Positions 1 to 9,511 of a stretch of 64,000 nucleotides of DNA are shown piece by piece (the first letter of the stretch is position 1; every line of letters starts with the position of its first letter). Position numbers and translations under genes: made by a program. The notes under the pieces were generated by a model. It saw only the letters and a list, made by a program, of their open reading frames with translations. It was not told the DNA's origin and searched no databases. The stretch is taken from contig OY856187.1 of the NCBI GenBank assembly GCA_963693315.1, forward strand, positions 45,408,235 to 45,472,234. The letters are read 5' to 3'. Source of the stretch: Diogma glabrata. Taxonomy: Eukaryota > Arthropoda > Insecta > Diptera > Cylindrotomidae.

Positions 1-336
1 ATAACTTGAAAAAAAAACAAGATAACCGAACAAAAAAACACACCTATCACATTTTTCTCAAAAAATAGTCAAAATTAAAAAAAAAATTTTTTGTACAATA
101 ACATAAAAGAAAAATCTACTTTTCCGCACATATGACCACAAAATATTTTGTATGCCTGGCACGCCCGCCGCCTGCATGTGAGATTTGTAGTTATATAGCT
201 GTTGTTGTGTAGCGTAAAGTGAAGCAGAACAGTGTAGAGCAGTATAGAGCAGTGTAGTTAACAGCTGGAGGCTTGCATGCTGACGCCGAAGTTGAGTTGA
301 CTATGTATATTTATTACTGCTCCTGCCGTCTCTTTA
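1..336. other. left flank, no gene seen
   Basis: AT-rich sequence up to the target duplication of the first LTR element. It holds a moderately GC-richer stretch near 150-330 with several short GTGTAG/GTATAG-like repeats (about 225-255). I see no reading frame, RNA gene or repeat boundary in it. Confidence 0.5.
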
Positions 337-340
337 ATAC
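337..340. repeat. target site duplication, left (ATAC)
   Basis: ATAC directly precedes the TG of the left LTR and recurs at 9400-9403 directly after the CA of the right LTR. A 4-bp duplication is the usual size for Ty3/gypsy elements. Confidence 0.85.
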
Positions 341-1399
341 TGTAGTGCCAATGATAGTTGGTTTGGAACACTACTAATAATAAAGTGTAGTGCCGATATT
401 CGGTTTCACACTACAGTAAAATGATGTAGTGGGAATGCTTTTTGGCACGCTAGTTATATTAAAGTTTGTGGTGTAGATATATAATTGAACACTGCTTATT
501 AAATTGTAGATGCCAAAGCGTTGTCTGATAACGCTGATTTTATTGTAGTGTAGCAAGATTTTCTTTATACACTTTACTGTTTCTTGAACCTGGTGCTTCT
601 AACTGTGTGAGCACTGCTGTACACTTATGGGTTTCACTCACTCAGTTTAATTGTCGTTTCACGGACACTATCACAAAAGTCAAGTAGTTTATTAAAACTC
701 ATGTATTAAGCACACATATATATAAACTTATTTTATTGAGTAATATTCCCTTTAATTTTTTACACTGTTGACACTTATTGATAGTTATAACTAGTGAACT
801 ATGTTAGACTTTTTATGTATATGTTCTAGTTAATTTCTTTGACACTAATTGATAATTAAAATTTATGCACTTATATTATTATTCTATGGAACTGAACTTG
901 ATAGACTTAATTTCTCGTTACTAATTGATAATTTGGTAATTTGTAGACCGATTTTATATTTTGTAAAAACTGACTGTGTTATTGATTTTGTAGAATGACT
1001 AACTTGGTTCGATTTTGTTTTACCGACTAACTTTAATTGTCTGCACACTGACTGCCTTGATTATTGATTAAAATGTTATTTTTATAATTAAAAAATGATT
1101 ACGCGCTGGGAATTTATTATTGTTGGTTAATTGATATTAAAACAATTGACACACTGACTTTGTTTTTAATTGAATTTTATTTAATGCCAATGTCGCGAAT
1201 TGATTTTATTTGAATTGAACGATATTAACAAAATATTTTGTAAATAACCCAGATAAAGGTAATTTATGAAATATTTGTTTTTAATTTTAATAAGGTTTTA
1301 GGTCAATTGTTTTTATAGTCGTTGGTAGGAATTTGGAAGATATTGCGAATTTAGTTTGGGAAGTTGTTGTAGGAAAACTACGTAATTTGTTTTACTACA
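341..1399 (-). repeat. 3' LTR (left copy) of the errantivirus-like element
   Basis: 1059 bp, with inverted termini TGTAGT...ACTACA. Positions 1056-1399 match 6090-6163 plus 9131-9399 of the other LTR with no difference that I can find, whereas 341 to about 1050 is only patchily similar to 5401 to about 6085. The junction 1130/1131 is the intact empty site of the Helitron found in the other LTR. Confidence 0.88.
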
Positions 1400-1412
1400 T
1401 TCCTCCCCCCAC
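1400..1412 (-). other. polypurine tract
   Basis: On the minus strand a purine run GTGGGGGGAGGAA abuts the TGTAGT start of the 3' LTR, which is the position and composition expected for plus-strand priming during reverse transcription. Confidence 0.75.
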
Positions 1413-2148
1413 GGAGAAAAAATTTTGTTTTCATCGTTAGTTAGTTAGTTAGTTAACGTTAGTCAAGTTAAATTACTTGTTTCTGTATAATTATGTTAAG
1501 AATGAACGATATATGGTAAATTATTTGTTTCCATTAAAATTTTCGTTACGTTTTGATTGCTTAAAATAATTGTTTTAATTTAATATGTATACACTTATGC
1601 TAGTGATTGCTTATGACCAATTTTGGTAAACTTATTATTTTTATTGATTGTATCGATAGTTGAATCGTATTGGTAGTTGATTGATTGTATTAATAGTATA
1701 TTATGAATTATGAATAGTTAGTTATGGTAAAATAAAAATTGTAGTAAATTATTTGTTTTTGTTTCTGTTAAAAATTATGTTATGTTTGATTAGCTTGCGT
1801 ATCTTAAAATTATTGTCTTAGTATAATATGTATTTATGCTTAATGATTTTAAAATTATTATTTTTATTGATTGTATTGATTATTGATCGGAATCAGTATT
1901 GGTAATAAGATTATTGTTTTTCGATTATTATGTTTCTTGTATATTGTATAAATTGTAAGTATAAATTGTTTAGATTTGACTTATGGTTAAGGCTAGTATT
2001 AGGTTGAGGATAAGTTGGTTTGGTTTACTTGTGGTTTATATTAGCATTGTATTTAGGATAGGTTTGTTTGATTGGCTTATGGTTTAGGTTAGTATTAGGT
2101 TTGGGATAGATTTGTTTGATAAAACTATGGTTTAGGTTAGTGTTAGGT
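1413..2148. other. non-coding 3' part of the LTR element
   Basis: Between ORF2 and the polypurine tract. AT-rich, with GTTAGTTAGTTAGTTA at 1437-1456 and a loosely repeated GTTTAGGTTAGTATTAGG motif at about 1975-2145. No coding potential was seen on either strand. Confidence 0.5.
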
Positions 2149-3453
2149 TTAGATGGAATATAATATTATCGAAGAGCTGTAGTTTTTTAAAAGTGCGAAA
2201 ACTTTGTCGTTAGTAAGGAATTTTGTAGAAAAGTTATTTCCAATTTGATTTATGTGTTTGATTAATAAATATGTATTGTCCTTAACAACGGTTATGTAAA
2301 TATTTGCAATGAAGTTGAAAACTTCTCCTTTGTCGAATATGATTTTACGAGATGCTGGTAGTAAATTATTGGAAAAACAGGCAGGAAATTTTTGGAACAA
2401 ATTTTCAAGCCAATTAACTGAATTAGACGAATACGAATGAAATTGTATTATATTGGAAGGCGGAAGGCAGTTGGTTGTAAGTTGTAAGGCAGTAGTTTTC
2501 TTGACATGAATACACGAAAGGCTAAGATATAGTAGAATTGATTTCAACAGTTTGGAAAGTTGCAATGGATAGTGTATCCAATTTTCAATACGTCTGGGTC
2601 TTTTTTTGTCGCAGTTGCTTACAGTTATTTTGTTATTAAAGTCATGGTAATTTATCGTAGCAGACTGGTTCAACGTTTTAATATTTTCGGTGTCGGAGTG
2701 GTAGGAATGGCTTGGTTGAAGCTTAATCGAATGTTGGTCGGTTTTATTTTTTCGAACTTTAATATTTGTGTTAATCGTTTTAGATATACTTCGGCGGCTT
2801 TGTAATTTGATATTTGGTTTTTTGTTTGACGAATGCTTTTCTACTACCATAGTTGAGGGCAAATATTGAATTTTCTTAGAACTGTCTGGGTTTTCTGATT
2901 TCTGGATTTTGTTTTTGTGACGAATAAAATTATTATGACATTTCAATGTGGTCGTTGAAGGCAAATATTGGTTTTTGTTAGAACTGATTATTGGTTTCTG
3001 GAATCTACTTTTGTTACGATTAGAATTAGTTTGACATTTCAAAGTGGTAGTTTGTAGGTTATGGTGCGTATAATTTTTAGTGTTTTTTAATTTTACTGGT
3101 ATTGATGAAATTTGCGTTGTGTTTGAAATTTTTATAGGAATATGCACCAAGTCTCGGGAGATGTTTTGTTTTAGAACTTCGGAATACAGAATTGGCGTTG
3201 AAGTAATTTCTGATATAACTCGAGATCCGTTTGGATCATTGTCAGGCGTCTTTGACCTAGTTTTGTCAGTCGGAGATTTTTCGATATCTGAAGTTGGGCC
3301 AGTCGGAGTTTTCTGGATACTTTGGATGACTGATTTGAATAGTGTATTTGCTATCAACACGCCAGGTCTTACTTCTTTAGCCATGGTAATTGTCGCTTCA
3401 TTCAGGATGTTCGAGTCGTCTATCTGTATTATTTTCTTTGGTCCGGCTGGCAT
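2149..3453 (-). CDS. unrecognised second ORF of the errantivirus-like element, in frame with gag
   Basis: 434 codons from the first ATG, but the same frame is open without a stop from 3573, immediately after the gag TAA, which adds 40 codons. The product is basic and rich in Lys, Asn, Ser and Thr. It has two diverged internal repeats built around a QYLPSTTTLKCHNN-type segment at about residues 160-200, and a short hydrophobic patch at about residues 295-320. I see no protease, RT, RNase H, integrase or clear envelope motif. It sits where pol or env would be. It could be a readthrough extension of Gag, an env-like relic, or the second half of one original protein split by a nonsense mutation. 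Confidence 0.55.
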   Translation of the reverse strand: MPAGPKKIIQIDDSNILNEATITMAKEVRPGVLIANTLFKSVIQSIQKTPTGPTSDIEKSPTDKTRSKTPDNDPNGSRVISEITSTPILYSEVLKQNISRDLVHIPIKISNTTQISSIPVKLKNTKNYTHHNLQTTTLKCQTNSNRNKSRFQKPIISSNKNQYLPSTTTLKCHNNFIRHKNKIQKSENPDSSKKIQYLPSTMVVEKHSSNKKPNIKLQSRRSISKTINTNIKVRKNKTDQHSIKLQPSHSYHSDTENIKTLNQSATINYHDFNNKITVSNCDKKRPRRIENWIHYPLQLSKLLKSILLYLSLSCIHVKKTTALQLTTNCLPPSNIIQFHSYSSNSVNWLENLFQKFPACFSNNLLPASRKIIFDKGEVFNFIANIYITVVKDNTYLLIKHINQIGNNFSTKFLTNDKVFALLKNYSSSIILYSI

Positions 3454-3573
3454 GATATTGCATTTAGTTTCATAACTAAGTGTTTTTCCATTTGTCTTAG
3501 TTTCTTTAGTGGGTGAAAGTTTCGTATTTTCCGCTCCTGAGCGCTCAAGTAAGGTGTCCCTGGTTCTATTTAA

Positions 3574-4938
3574 TTATATGGTTTGTTGTGCCATTAAACG
3601 ACTAATATCATGAGATTGTATGGTAGATTGTGATGCCATTAAAAACGAATTTGAATTTAGGTCTTGTGATACCTCTTCCAAACTCACGTCAGAATGATGT
3701 GATCTTGCAGAAACGTGTGATTCAAAATTCTGTGAACATGAAGAATTATCAGCAGAACCATGTGGAAAATTTGATGGTTGAATTGATGAAATATTTTCTG
3801 GTTTTAAATAATTTAGGTCGTCAGTGTTAATATTCAAAGACGGAATATCTGTATACGTATCGGTAACGTTGAAATTATTTGGCAAGGAAATACAAGACGG
3901 GATAACATGTAATGTAGGTGCAACCCTTTCTTGTGCGATTAATGGTTCGGGCTCTACGTCAGAATTGTCCGATAAATTTAGTTTTGTACTTTGTAAAAAT
4001 TTTGAAGATGCTATTGGGGCTTTAGAGTTTACATTGAAGTTTAATTTTGATGTAACATTTGTGTTTGAATTAGGTCGTTCTGCTTGAGAATTTGTATTGT
4101 TTATATTTTCTGGTTGGTAACAAGATATATTGGAAGGTGGGTGTGAGGGATTTGAGAAATGTTGATCCATCATATGGGGCGGAATGTGTGGTGAACTACT
4201 GGAGTTACTGTCAGTTGTACTATAAGGGTTAGGCATAGTTTCTACTTGTGGTTGTGAATATGAATAAGAGGGTAAATGGGATTGCAGTTTCTCATGGTAG
4301 TTTGATACTGAAGGAAATGTTGGATATTGCGTAGAACTCGTAAGGTTTGTTTTAGGAACATTTGAAATTGCATGAGCAGCAGAAAGCGATGGGAAAGATG
4401 GTATATCAGATGATAAAGGCAGTGGGTTAATGTGATCTACGTTTTGATTTTGTGGAATTATATTGTTATTCAGTAATGTCAGTTGAGAGGGTTTATCAGT
4501 TTTTGTTATACTTTGTGAAGGGGTGTATGTTGTATTTGAAGGTGGGTGGTTAAATAAAGGGAATCTAGGCAGATTATTAGCCATCTTTAATGCAAAGTTT
4601 GACGTTGTAGAGCTTAAACTTTGTGTGAGTTGAGCAAACGTATGGGCTGTTGTTCCCTCTAATTGCCTGGTGGAAGGTGGGAAGTAATGCCGTAATATGA
4701 ATCCTAGGTCTTCGACTGATTTGAATGACTTGTCTTCAACGGCTAGGAGGGCTTTACCTGTGATACGTCTAACCAGTAATTGTGCAAAAACTATCTGATC
4801 TAGGACATTCAATTTTAATGTGATTGTTGTAGCACGAAATATAAAGCGTTCTATTTCCTCGTCAATATCGTCGGCATCACCGTCTAGTTTTTCGACTAGT
4901 TTTACCACTTCGTATAGGTTAACCATATCAAATAGCAT
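3574..4938 (-). CDS. gag: Gag-like protein of the errantivirus-like element
   Basis: 454 codons starting with ATG at 4938, about 440 bp inside the PBS. The first 110 residues are acidic and helical-looking and contain an ITGKALLAVED stretch followed by a FILRHYF motif. This arrangement resembles the capsid region of Ty3/gypsy Gag (TGKAL...ELR..L...F). The rest is long, low in complexity and rich in Ser, Asn, Pro and Thr. No CCHC zinc knuckle is visible, as in several errantiviral Gags. The frame ends in TAA at 3574-3576, after which the same frame stays open for 474 codons. Assignment to Gag rests on position (directly after the PBS) and the weak motif. Its expected role is to form the particle that packages element RNA. 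Confidence 0.7.
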   Translation of the reverse strand: MLFDMVNLYEVVKLVEKLDGDADDIDEEIERFIFRATTITLKLNVLDQIVFAQLLVRRITGKALLAVEDKSFKSVEDLGFILRHYFPPSTRQLEGTTAHTFAQLTQSLSSTTSNFALKMANNLPRFPLFNHPPSNTTYTPSQSITKTDKPSQLTLLNNNIIPQNQNVDHINPLPLSSDIPSFPSLSAAHAISNVPKTNLTSSTQYPTFPSVSNYHEKLQSHLPSYSYSQPQVETMPNPYSTTDSNSSSSPHIPPHMMDQHFSNPSHPPSNISCYQPENINNTNSQAERPNSNTNVTSKLNFNVNSKAPIASSKFLQSTKLNLSDNSDVEPEPLIAQERVAPTLHVIPSCISLPNNFNVTDTYTDIPSLNINTDDLNYLKPENISSIQPSNFPHGSADNSSCSQNFESHVSARSHHSDVSLEEVSQDLNSNSFLMASQSTIQSHDISRLMAQQTI

Positions 4939-5379
4939 ATTGAATGAAAATTACAGGAAAACGAATTATGGGATTGAATACAGGGAAAAATAATTATCGG
5001 GTTGACTACAGGGAAATACGGATTGAATACAAAAAGATGATGACCAAATTTCGAGTTTTGGTGAAAATTAAGAATTAAATCGAATTTAAATAAAAAAAAA
5101 AATACTGTTCTATTTTATCTTGATACAACTTGATACAACGTATAATGTCTGAACTAACTTACTACTAAGGTTTTGTTTTAATCTAAATCTATTGTAAAAA
5201 CTTAAGCTTACTCTTATTTGGTGTGGTGAACGTTGATCCTGATGATCTGGTAATTGATGTTGTGGATGTTGATGTTGGTGTCCAAACGATTGTTCTTGAT
5301 CCTTTATACCTTTCAGCTGCAGGGGGCTGGCTCATTTATTCTTCACTCCTTTAAATTCCTTACTTCCTTTTGTCGGTAA
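4939..5379. other. 5' leader of the LTR element
   Basis: Untranslated leader between the PBS and the gag ATG on the minus strand. It contains no long frame. A packaging signal would be expected here, but none can be identified by eye. Confidence 0.5.
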
Positions 5380-5397
5380 GGATAACCGGCTGCGCCA
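5380..5397 (-). other. primer binding site
   Basis: Reading the minus strand from the LTR end there is a TTT spacer and then TGGCGCAGCCGGTTATCC. The first eight bases match the tRNA-Ser-type primer site known for 17.6/297-like elements. The remainder differs somewhat, so the exact tRNA is uncertain. Confidence 0.72.
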
Positions 5398-5596
5398 AAA
5401 TGTAGTGCCAAATTGTTTAGGACACTACTATATGATAAAGATGTAGTGCAAATGTTTTACGTATACTACTATGTGATAAAATGTAGTTCTTATATGTGTG
5501 TGATACTTCGGTACTTTGCAGATTCAAGAAAAAGTCTTTGTTATATCAAGAAAAAGTCTCTATTTTTCAGTTTTAATTTGTATTTCTATTTATAAT

Positions 5597-5965
5597 GTTC
5601 TGAATTGAGCTTATGTATATTTTAATAGCTAGTGATCGGAACTCACTGTTCTGAATTAAACTTATTTGAATAACTTTTGAACTGAACTTACTGTTCTGGA
5701 TTAAACTTATTTTAATAACTTTTGAACTGAACTTACTGTTCTGAATTAAACTTAGTTTAATAATTTTTGCACTGAACTTACTGTTCTGAATTAAACTTAT
5801 TTTAGTAATTTTTGAACTGAACTTACTGCTATGAATTAAACTTATTTTAATAAACTTTTGAACTGAACTTACTGTTCTGAATTAAACTTAGTTTAATAAT
5901 TTTTGCACTGAACTTACTGCTATGAATTAAACTTATTTTAATAATTTTTGAACTGAACTTATTGG
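5597..5965. repeat. 45-bp tandem array inside the right LTR
   Basis: About seven copies, plus a degenerate first copy, of a 45-bp unit based on GTTCTGAATTAAACTTATTT followed by AATAATTTTTGAACTGAACTTACT. Copies differ by a few substitutions, and two carry GCTATGAATTAAAC instead. The array is absent from the left LTR, so it arose in only one of the two LTR lineages or was replaced in the other. Confidence 0.85.
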
Positions 5966-6659
5966 TTACTGACTGCTTGTTAGTTTTTCCTTCAAAACGA
6001 TTCACTTTATTGATTTTAATATTTTATTTGCAAAAACGACTGTATTGATTTAAAATTTGACTCCGTTAATTGTCTGAATACTAACTGACTTGATTATTGA
6101 TTAAAATGTTATTTTTATAATTAAAAAATGATTACGCGCTGGGAATTTATTATTGTTGGTTAATCTTATATATTAATACGCTAGATTAAAACTTTGTGGA
6201 GCATTAGGCTTTTTTATTCGAATTTTGATTCATTTGAAATTTTCACTGCTAACTGATATTAGTGTAACTTAGATTTTAAAGATTTTTGGGATTTTTCGGA
6301 TCATAAATAAAAAAGTTATTATATACGGAAAACTTTTTCTATACATATGCATTATAAGATTACATACATGCAAAAACAATTTTCTTTTTGCTTTAAAACA
6401 ATGCTTTAAAATTTTTCTTTTTTATATATTAGCTATCGAACCGAACAACGAATAACAAAAACGAAAATTTTTATATTTATTTTATATTCATTTCAGTCGT
6501 CGTATTTATTTTATATTTTAGTCGTCTTTTATCTTTCAAGAAGGACGGTTTTCGATATTTTTCGATTATTTTGTTTTTTATTGATATAAAGATTTTTGAG
6601 ATATTTTGATATTTGAGTTATTTCATATTTTTGATATATTGATATATTTATTTATTTCG

Positions 6660-8717
6660 ATGCCAAGACTACGTCGTAAACGTCGTTTGGATGTGAGTGG
6701 TACATCGAGTCGTCGGAATAAAAGAGATTATATGCGTAATATGCGTAATAATGTTGATTTTATGAATGATGAAATGAATGGTAATAATGATGGAATGAAT
6801 GCTGAAGCTGATGTTGTTGTGAATGATGAAGTGAATGTTGATGATATGAATGGTGTCATGAACGGTGTCATGAATGGTGTCATGAATGTTGCGAATGATT
6901 TAGAATTGAATGTGGTGAATGATGAAATTCCCTTTGTAATTTTGAGAGATTCGTTCAAGTGTGCTTTGAATGTGATTCCAGGTAACTTTGATTCGTATGT
7001 TTGTGGTGCTTTGGATATGAGTTGTCATTTTTGTCATGCCAAACATTTTGCAAGAGAAGTTACTTCAAATAATAATGAAGCGTTTTCTTTGTGTTGCCAT
7101 AAAGGCAAAGTCAATTTACCTCCTCTTTCTGAAAATGCATTTTTCTCTAATATTTTCGAAGGATTGAATTCAAATGATAATGCTATAAAAAAACGTTCTA
7201 AAAGTTTTCTTTCAAATATTCGTTCCTATAATTCGGCATTTGCAATGATCAGTTCTGAATGTAATATAGCGGATTCTACTGCACGTGGTATTTATCATTT
7301 TAAAATTCATAATATTTTTTATCATCGTACTGGTGCTTTAATTCCTGCTTATGGTCGACCTCCAATGTATGCACAATTATATTTTTATGATGTTGATACT
7401 GCTGCTAATATGAGAATGAATAGAAATACCAATGTATGTGAAATTTTTCTTATGCGTGAGATAGGTTTTGAGTTAGATCGTGTGAATCCTTTTGTTCGTT
7501 CTTTCAAATCAATGCATGAATTTTGTAAAAGACCTGAGAATGTTACTGCTGATGTGTCAATGGTTATAAAAGTTAACAGAGAATGTGATATTCGTCGTTT
7601 TAATGATGCTGTTCAAACTGATGTGGCTGCTATTTTTAAAAATGATGATGGTGAACCACCTTTTGAAAGAAATATGATTGTTTTTTCAAAAAATGCAAAT
7701 GAAATTCGTTCTGTTTCTGTCCTTGATTCTTCTTTGGATCCTTTAGCTTATCCTTTGTTGTTTCCAAATGGTGATACTGGGTGGCACGTTAATATTCCAC
7801 ATAATTTAGTTTCAACTTCACGTGCTAATGTGTCACGTACAAAAGTTACAATGTTGCAATATGCATCTTATCGCCTTGCTACACGTGATGGTTTTAGTCT
7901 TTTGCATCGTTCTCAAAAATTATTTCTTCAATGGATTGTTGATATGTATGTTCGTATCGAAGGTACACGGCTTCATTACATTCGTTCAAATCAATCTGCT
8001 CTTCGTGCTGATTTGTACAATAATTTAACAGATTTCTTGCATCAAAATCGCAATGGCGATGATAATATGCAAGTAGTTGGTCGTAAAGTAATTTTGCCAT
8101 CTTCTTTCACCGGTTCACCACGTAACATGTATCAAAATTACTTGGATGCAATGTCTATTGTACAACATTTCGGTAAACCTTCTTTATTTATAACAATGAC
8201 ATGTAATCCTCAATGGCCAGAAATTGTTGATAATTTGAGTAATTATGAGTCTTCGAATTTTCGTCCTGATATTGTTGTGCGTGTGTTTAAAGTGAAACTT
8301 AAAGAGCTCATAGATTGTTTAATGAAAAAAAAGATTTTCGGTTCTGTCAAAGCACTTATATATACCATTGAATTTCAAAAACGTGGTCTTCCGCATGCCC
8401 ATATTTTGTTAAATTTATCAGATGAAGATAGAATTGATGGAAATGAAATGATTAATAAATTTGTATGTACTGAAATCCCTGATCCCATTCTTTTTCCTAA
8501 ATTACATGAATATGTGAAACGTCATATGATGCATGGACCATGTGGTGCTCTAAATCCCAATTCTGTTTGTATGAGAGATGGTAAATGTAGTAAGAATTTT
8601 CCAAAACCTTTTTCTGAAAATACTAAAGAATCTGTGAATGGTTATCCTTTGTATCGTCGACGTGATAATGGTATGAGTGTTGATGTACGTGGTGCATCTC
8701 TTGATAATAGATACTAG
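6660..8717 (+). CDS. Helitron Rep/helicase protein, C-terminally truncated
   Basis: The frame is open from 6606, but the ATG at 6660 (MPRLRRKRRLD) looks like the natural start. Numbering here is from 6606. After a low-complexity Asn/Asp/Met-rich stretch there is the N-terminal zinc motif typical of Helitrons (CHFC at 140-143, CCHKGKV at 163-169). The Helitron-like N domain follows, then the Rep motif FITMTCNPQWPEI at 528 and the HUH metal-binding motif PHAH (His 597 and 599). The frame ends in DNRY, because its TAG stop lies within CTAG, the first bases of the inverted 3'-end copy. In intact relatives the paired catalytic tyrosines and the whole Pif1-type helicase follow this point, so this protein should lack DNA nicking/joining and unwinding activity. 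Function lost (inference). Confidence 0.88.
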   Translation: MPRLRRKRRLDVSGTSSRRNKRDYMRNMRNNVDFMNDEMNGNNDGMNAEADVVVNDEVNVDDMNGVMNGVMNGVMNVANDLELNVVNDEIPFVILRDSFKCALNVIPGNFDSYVCGALDMSCHFCHAKHFAREVTSNNNEAFSLCCHKGKVNLPPLSENAFFSNIFEGLNSNDNAIKKRSKSFLSNIRSYNSAFAMISSECNIADSTARGIYHFKIHNIFYHRTGALIPAYGRPPMYAQLYFYDVDTAANMRMNRNTNVCEIFLMREIGFELDRVNPFVRSFKSMHEFCKRPENVTADVSMVIKVNRECDIRRFNDAVQTDVAAIFKNDDGEPPFERNMIVFSKNANEIRSVSVLDSSLDPLAYPLLFPNGDTGWHVNIPHNLVSTSRANVSRTKVTMLQYASYRLATRDGFSLLHRSQKLFLQWIVDMYVRIEGTRLHYIRSNQSALRADLYNNLTDFLHQNRNGDDNMQVVGRKVILPSSFTGSPRNMYQNYLDAMSIVQHFGKPSLFITMTCNPQWPEIVDNLSNYESSNFRPDIVVRVFKVKLKELIDCLMKKKIFGSVKALIYTIEFQKRGLPHAHILLNLSDEDRIDGNEMINKFVCTEIPDPILFPKLHEYVKRHMMHGPCGALNPNSVCMRDGKCSKNFPKPFSENTKESVNGYPLYRRRDNGMSVDVRGASLDNRY

Positions 8718-9130
8718 GAGGGCCCGGCGTGCTTCGCTACGCTTATAAATAAAGTTTTTGCGTAGACATTTTGTTGACGTAGAAGCAATGATTTCAAAAA
8801 GTGGTAATGAGAAATGCTACCATATAATTTTTAATTTTTCTTTTTAAATATATGAATGAAAAATAATCAGAACTCTAGCTGATCAGTTCGGATATATGAA
8901 AAATTAGCGAAGCTTACTTGAAAACTTATTTGATCGCTAATTTTTCATATATCCCAACTGATCAGCTAGAGTTCTGATTATTTTTCATTCATATATTTAA
9001 AAAGAAAAATTAAAAATTATATGGTAGCATTTCTCATTACCACTTTTTGAAATCATTGCTTCTACGTCAACAAAATGTCTACGCAAAAACTTTATTTATA
9101 AGCGTAGCGAAGCACGCCGGGCCCTCCTAG
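8714..9130. repeat. fold-back of the Helitron 3' end (197-bp inverted arms)
   Basis: Arm 8714-8910 and arm 8934-9130 are reverse complements over 197 bp with one mismatch that I can see (8889), separated by 23 bp. Both outer ends are CTAG, the diagnostic Helitron 3' terminus. The left arm is an inverted extra copy, and it terminates the Rep frame. Confidence 0.93.
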
Positions 9131-9399
9131 TTGATATTAAAACAATTGACACACTGACTTTGTTTTTAATTGAATTTTATTTAATGCCAATGTCGCGAAT
9201 TGATTTTATTTGAATTGAACGATATTAACAAAATATTTTGTAAATAACCCAGATAAAGGTAATTTATGAAATATTTGTTTTTAATTTTAATAAGGTTTTA
9301 GGTCAATTGTTTTTATAGTCGTTGGTAGGAATTTGGAAGATATTGCGAATTTAGTTTGGGAAGTTGTTGTAGGAAAACTACGTAATTTGTTTTACTACA

Positions 9400-9403
9400 A
9401 TAC
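9400..9403. repeat. target site duplication, right (ATAC)
   Basis: Partner of 337-340. The match on both sides argues that both LTRs belong to one insertion event. Confidence 0.85.
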
Positions 9404-9511
9404 CATTTAAATCATCCGCAGTTAAAGCAGTAAAACATTGATCTTCGTAAAAATAAAATAGCTTCCTTTAACTTTCCTGTTCCTTTTAATCAGATCATAC
9501 GATAAGCCACC

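Larger units (their letters stand above)
6164..9130 (+). mobile_element. Helitron, truncated, inserted in an LTR
   Basis: The 2967-bp insert begins TC and ends CTAG, lies exactly between an A and a T, and has no target duplication; these are the classical Helitron hallmarks. The uninterrupted sequence exists at 1130/1131 in the other LTR of the same retrotransposon, so both ends are defined to the base. The 3' end carries a short hairpin, GCGT-AGCGAAGC-ACGC, upstream of CTAG. It encodes a Helitron Rep fragment but no helicase. The interior between the gene and the 3' end is replaced by an inverted copy of the 3' end. Confidence 0.93.
341..9399 (-). mobile_element. errantivirus-like Ty3/gypsy LTR retrotransposon without pol, minus orientation
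   Basis: Seen directly: two LTRs starting TGTAGTGCCA and ending ACTACA (341-1399 and 5401-9399, the latter interrupted by a Helitron), flanked by the same 4 bp ATAC (337-340 and 9400-9403). On the minus strand the order is 5' LTR, a PBS beginning TGGCGCAG (5397 downward), a Gag-like frame, a second frame, a purine tract (about 1412-1400) and the 3' LTR. Known: 17.6/297-type insect elements use a TGGCGCAG primer site and make 4-bp AT-rich duplications, which fits. No protease, RT, RNase H or integrase motif lies in the 4-kb interior, so the element is probably non-autonomous and relies on a relative. Without the Helitron it would be about 6.1 kb. Confidence 0.88.
5401..9399 (-). repeat. 5' LTR (right copy), interrupted by a Helitron at 6164-9130
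   Basis: The LTR parts are 5401-6163 and 9131-9399 (1032 bp in all). It starts TGTAGTGCCA, ends ACTACA, and is bounded by the PBS on the inner side and ATAC on the outer side. It carries a 45-bp tandem array that the left LTR lacks. Confidence 0.87.

Noticed and set aside
2560..4087. Plus-strand frames opposite gag and ORF2
   Set aside because: Shorter, overlapping antisense frames without motifs; the minus-strand frames agree with the LTR element's polarity.
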